Positions 32,132-35,381 of a DNA stretch of 35,381 nt are shown piece by piece. Within the stretch, counting starts at the first letter, position 1. Each line of letters opens with the position of its first letter. Position numbers and translations under genes: made by a program. Below the pieces are notes generated by a model. It saw nothing but the letters and a program-made list of their open reading frames with translations, had not been told where the DNA came from and ran no database searches. Origin of the DNA: Bacteroidales bacterium (lineage in GTDB: Bacteria > Bacteroidota > Bacteroidia > Bacteroidales > UBA932); the NCBI GenBank assembly GCA_004556005.1, contig SFJA01000010.1, forward strand, positions 1-35,381, in the 5' to 3' direction.

Positions 32132-32165
32132 TTTGTACATCATTGATACTTTATTGCTAACTTCG
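32132..32165 (+). promoter_or_regulatory. weak promoter candidate for the MATE gene
   Basis: TTTG at 32132-32135 and TAACTTCG at 32158-32165 (one mismatch from TAnnTTTG) are separated by 22 nt, slightly long. It lies just outside the right end of the inverted-repeat element and 64 nt before the ATG. Confidence 0.35.
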
Positions 32166-32228
32166 CAGCGCTTTTCGTTCGTTATCGCAGAATCAAGCAC
32201 GAATGGAAAAGCAGAATAGTAGTAGTGT

Positions 32229-33572
32229 ATGACAAAGGAAATGACTCAGGGTAAGCCTCTTGGGCTTATTCTCAATTTTGCCTGGCCCCTTATTCTGGGC
32301 AGCATACTGCAGCAGGGTTACAGCCTGGTTGACGCTGCCATCGTGGGCCACTATCTTGGACTCGGATCCCTGGCTGCCGTCGGGGCAAGTTCGTCCGTGA
32401 TTTTTCTGATTCTTGGCTTCTGCAACGGATGCTGCGGCGGCTTCGGCATCCCGGTAGCGCAAAGATTCGGCGCACGGGACTACAAGGAAATGCGCCGATA
32501 CGTAAGGGCTAGCCTTAAACTCAGCGCAGTGCTGTCGTTATGCATAGCCATCCTCACCTCCATCCTATGCTCACTTATCCTTAAATGGATGCGCACCCCG
32601 GAAGACATCTTCCAGCAGGCTTACAGCTATCTTCTGATCACCTTCATCGGTATACCCTGCACGATGTTCTACAACCTACTTGCGAGCATCATCAGAGCTC
32701 TGGGAGACAGCAGGACTCCATTCTACTTTCTCATCCTCGCATCGGTGCTGAATGTCTTAGGAGACTATCTTCTGATAGTCGGCTTCGGCATGGGCGCAGG
32801 AGGAGCAGCCCTTTCCACTCTTATCGCCCAAGGTGTGTCGGCCCTGATGTGCTTCAGATATATGAAGAAACACTTCCCCGTACTCAACGTCAAGGATGAC
32901 GACATCAAGGGAGCAGACTGGGAGCACCAGAAAAGACTTCTCTCGATAGGCGCTCCGATGGGGCTTCAATTCTCCATTACTGCCATAGGAAGCATAATGC
33001 TGCAAAGTTCTAACAATGCCCTGGGTACGATATGCGTATCGGCTTTTACCGTAGGAATGAGAATCAAGATGTTCTTCATCAGCCCTCTTGAGAACCTTGG
33101 CATAGCCATGGCAACCTACTGCGGACAGAATCTGGGAGCAGGAAAAACAGAACGCATCAAGCAGGGTTTGTGGACAGCAATGATGATTCTGACGGTCTAT
33201 GTGATTGTGGGGAATCTGATAATGTTCCCTATGGCCGACGATTTCGCAAGGATGTTTGTGGACTCTTCTCAAGGAGAAGTGATAGACAAGGTGGTGCTGT
33301 TTCTCCGCGCTTCAGCTCCGGCGTGGATATTCCTTGGCACGCTTTGCACCCTGAGGTATTCAATTCAGGGACTGGGATTTACAAGGCTTTCGATGGTTTC
33401 GGGGGTATTCGAGATGGTGGCTAGGATTGCAGTGAGTCTTCTGATGGTGCCTTCGATGGGTTTCCTGGGAGTGAGTCTGGGCGATCCCACGGCCTGGCTT
33501 GCCGCCTGTGTATTCCTTGTGCCGGCAATCCTCTATGTTTACAAAAGGGTCAGCAATGAGGTGAGAGCATAG
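32229..33572 (+). CDS. MATE-family multidrug/cation efflux transporter
   Basis: A 447-aa inner-membrane protein with about 12 hydrophobic segments in two homologous halves. The family pattern is clear: ILNFAWPLILGSILQQGYSLVDAAIVGHYLGLGSLAAVG near the N-terminus, GCCGGFGIPVAQRFGARDY after TM2, and the second-half repeat SIGAPMGLQFSITAIGSIMLQ ... CGQNLGAGKTERIKQG. MATE exporters use Na+ or H+ gradients to expel cationic drugs or metabolites; the substrate cannot be predicted. The gene stands alone. Its last 34 bp overlap the antisense zinc-ribbon ORF. The start at 32229 is the first in-frame ATG; a short frame, MEKQN, precedes it. Confidence 0.93.
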   Translation: MTKEMTQGKPLGLILNFAWPLILGSILQQGYSLVDAAIVGHYLGLGSLAAVGASSSVIFLILGFCNGCCGGFGIPVAQRFGARDYKEMRRYVRASLKLSAVLSLCIAILTSILCSLILKWMRTPEDIFQQAYSYLLITFIGIPCTMFYNLLASIIRALGDSRTPFYFLILASVLNVLGDYLLIVGFGMGAGGAALSTLIAQGVSALMCFRYMKKHFPVLNVKDDDIKGADWEHQKRLLSIGAPMGLQFSITAIGSIMLQSSNNALGTICVSAFTVGMRIKMFFISPLENLGIAMATYCGQNLGAGKTERIKQGLWTAMMILTVYVIVGNLIMFPMADDFARMFVDSSQGEVIDKVVLFLRASAPAWIFLGTLCTLRYSIQGLGFTRLSMVSGVFEMVARIAVSLLMVPSMGFLGVSLGDPTAWLAACVFLVPAILYVYKRVSNEVRA

Positions 33573-33718
33573 AATACAGCGAAGCCACAATAAGGACACC
33601 AATAGTTATATTTCGATATGTCCGCGACACTTGTCAGAATTGGTTGTGCACACTTAGGACAATACTTCAGTGATCCGTCATTGGATTTGAAAAGATATTT
33701 GATTACTTTGTTGCAGAT
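33539..33718 (-). pseudogene. zinc-ribbon mini-ORF without a normal start codon
   Basis: A minus-strand frame reads CNKVIKYLFKSNDGSLKY, then CPKC, QPILTSVADISKYNYW, CPYCG, FAVFYALTSLLTLL and a TAA. Two CxxC knuckles 22 residues apart look like a real zinc ribbon, followed by a hydrophobic tail. The frame stays open upstream but contains no ATG, GTG or TTG; the nearest candidate is an ATC codon at 33718-33716. It may use an unusual start, be a decayed gene whose start was lost, or be the tail of a longer frame. It overlaps the MATE 3' end. Confidence 0.4.
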
Positions 33719-33756
33719 GTAAAAGAAATATGATAAAATTGTAAAAAAAAAGAATA

Positions 33757-34941
33757 ATGAAGTGTATTGCCTGTATCATAGGGATTTTGCTCAGTGCCGT
33801 TTCTACCTTGGCAAGTGATTATAAATTAACGTTTTGCGTCAAGGCCGAGGATGCGTTGTCCGAGGATGGTGTGTGTGTTGTGTCCGGCAAGAATGGGAGC
33901 CACCAGAGCAAGGGTTTCAAAGTAAATCAAAGCGTTGTACTTGAACTTGGCAAGGGACAATATGACTTGGAAATTTTCCTTCCCGGCTGCAAGAAATATA
34001 CAAAGGAAATCCTGCTGGACGAGGATTGCAATCTCGGCAATGTGATGCTGGAAACGGAAACCCTGCAACTTGAGGGCGCCTCGGTTTCAGCGGGCAGCAA
34101 CCATCTGTCGGTAATAAACGAGACAATCTCATACGACGTTTCTTCGGACCCGGCGAACAGGACCCGGCCTTTGAAGAAGATTCTTACAGAGCTTCCGTTC
34201 GTCAAACTGGCCGGGGCGAAGGAGGATCTGGAGGTGACTACCGGGACCTTCCTGATTACGGTCAACGGTCGCAAGAATCTGGCAATTAACAACTCCAATG
34301 TCAATTATGTAGCGGAACTCCTTCAGGGCAAGAACATACGCTCGATCAGCATCAATCTGGCTCCAACCGGAGAATTTTCAAGATACTCGGCAGTTATCGA
34401 CATCGTAACCGACACGAGCCTGCTCAACGATTTTGTCGCCGGAAACATAGGAATCTCGGGAAGCGATGCAGTCAATGCAAGAGCAAATGCAGCCGTGACG
34501 GTCAAGTCGGGCAAACTTGTTGCCGTGCCGTCTTATTCATACAATTACTCCGATGCCCGTATGCACTTCAACGAGTCACAACGCACGCCTGCAAACAGTT
34601 CGGACCCGGTTTACCATAATGCGGACACCGTCAAGAGCGACAGAGGCGGAACTCACAGAATTGGACTTGATATGAGCTATGACTTCAGTTCCAAGGACGT
34701 GCTGTTTGCTGACGCATCATTCAGCCACAACTGCAACAACAAAGAAAAATCATCAGTCTTCTACCGTGGGGATGAATTGATTAGCGCGCAGGCGGCAAAC
34801 ATCTCGGGAAAGTCGCAGAACCTGAGTGCAAATATCTCGTACCAGCATCGTTTCGGAGACGAACTGCCGCATTCGCTTACTGCGCAGTACAGTCTGGGGT
34901 CAAACCGCAACAATACGCTGTATGACTTGAGCGGAATCTAA
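33757..34941 (+). CDS. outer-membrane beta-barrel protein, N-terminal part ending at a premature stop
   Basis: Signal peptide MKCIACIIGILLSAVSTLAS, then a carboxypeptidase-like beta-sandwich (about 21-105; GQYDLEIFLPGCKKYTKEILLDED) and a plug-like segment (about 115-230; LKKILTELPFVKL, FLITVNGRKN, IRSISINLAPTGEFSRY). Alternating barrel strands follow from about 240. This is the layout of Bacteroidota TonB-receptor-like outer-membrane beta-barrel proteins without a paired SusD here. The barrel is cut at LSGI by a TAA, yet the same frame resumes at once with barrel-like sequence to the window end. The leader is A/T-rich, with no exact promoter match. Confidence 0.8.
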   Translation: MKCIACIIGILLSAVSTLASDYKLTFCVKAEDALSEDGVCVVSGKNGSHQSKGFKVNQSVVLELGKGQYDLEIFLPGCKKYTKEILLDEDCNLGNVMLETETLQLEGASVSAGSNHLSVINETISYDVSSDPANRTRPLKKILTELPFVKLAGAKEDLEVTTGTFLITVNGRKNLAINNSNVNYVAELLQGKNIRSISINLAPTGEFSRYSAVIDIVTDTSLLNDFVAGNIGISGSDAVNARANAAVTVKSGKLVAVPSYSYNYSDARMHFNESQRTPANSSDPVYHNADTVKSDRGGTHRIGLDMSYDFSSKDVLFADASFSHNCNNKEKSSVFYRGDELISAQAANISGKSQNLSANISYQHRFGDELPHSLTAQYSLGSNRNNTLYDLSGI

Positions 34942-35381
34942 TCTGACAACAACATATCCTCACTATCTCAGACGATGACTTTGGACTACTACAGGATGGT
35001 GAATATGAATCTTAATTATTATGCCACGGCAGGATATACCAACAGGCACTACAAGAGTACCAGCGGTGCAGAATCGCTGCTGGATTACAGGCAATCAGTT
35101 CTGTTTGCAAGGGCAAACCTTTCATACAGAATCAAGAAGCTGATGCTTTCGGGCGAACTGACATTGGACCATACCCAAGATATCCGGACAGACAATACAG
35201 CATTATACAATATAAGGGTTTCATACCCTGTTGCAGCTGGACATATGCTGCTGTTCAATACTTCTTATTACATATACAAGCCAGAATTGTCCTATCTCAA
35301 TTCATATCAGGACAATTCCGTTGCCGGCTCCAGTTCTTTCGGCAATCCGGACCTGGAGGCACAGAAAACCCTGTCATTTAT
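34942..35381 (+). pseudogene. continuation of the outer-membrane beta-barrel protein after the in-frame TAA
   Basis: The frame of the preceding gene stays open for 146 codons to the window edge: SDNNISSLSQTMTLDYYR, MNLNYYATAGYTNRHY, VLFARANLSYRIKKLMLSGELTL, HMLLFNTSYYIYKPELSYL, and the TonB-receptor-like SFGNPDLEAQKTLSF. The alternating hydrophobic/aromatic strands match a barrel. An ATG at 34975 could restart translation, but such a product would lack a signal peptide. The 3' end is outside the window. Confidence 0.75.

Overview
The window reads as a chromosomal contig of a Bacteroidota bacterium, most likely order Bacteroidales. Three things suggest this. Several genes are preceded by the Bacteroidota-type promoter (TTTG, about 20 nt, TAnnTTTG). 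The protein set is typical of the phylum: an EF-G2 paralog, a YfhO-like membrane protein, an MGGFFG-type PurF paralog, MurA with Asp in place of the catalytic Cys, a fused aspartokinase/homoserine dehydrogenase, and an outer-membrane beta-barrel protein at the right edge. No rRNA gene, tRNA gene or CRISPR array was recognised. Genus-level placement is not possible by eye.

Region 1 (1-15427) is a long minus-strand block devoted to aspartate-derived amino acids and peptidoglycan precursors. Its upstream part is aspS-dapF-murB. After a strong internal promoter come carB, a PurF-like gene, murA, thrA, an M20 peptidase (dapE candidate), dapB, dapA and dapD. Most junctions from the PurF-like gene onward are 4-nt overlaps, which suggests translational coupling. 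Together the genes supply dihydrodipicolinate-pathway intermediates, meso-diaminopimelate and UDP-MurNAc for the cell wall, with carbamoyl phosphate made alongside. dapD carries an apparent frameshift near its 3' end. A partial aminotransferase gene converges on it at the left edge.

Region 2 (15428-17565) is an accessory island. A RAYT/IS200-like HUH-tyrosine transposase gene lies between two 126-bp direct repeats, 97-98% identical, each made of two 36-nt hairpins with G5 loops. G-rich tracts and several tandem repeats (12, 15 and about 48 bp) surround it. It looks like a Bacteroidota REPtron and is the best candidate here for an under-described system.

Region 3 (17566-25442) holds tenA, EF-G2 (fusA2), a small AraC-HTH-like protein, an XRE regulator with a coiled coil, rnhB, a Tat-exported metallophosphoesterase, mrp and rsmA. 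Region 4 (25384-31732) is a minus-strand operon mutS - glycosyltransferase - YfhO-like protein with 4-nt overlaps. Region 5 (31733-35381) holds a decayed dehydrogenase fragment, a 152-bp inverted-repeat element with a 5S-rRNA-like core, a MATE exporter, a zinc-ribbon ORF without a normal start codon, and an outer-membrane beta-barrel gene broken by an in-frame TAA and running off the contig.
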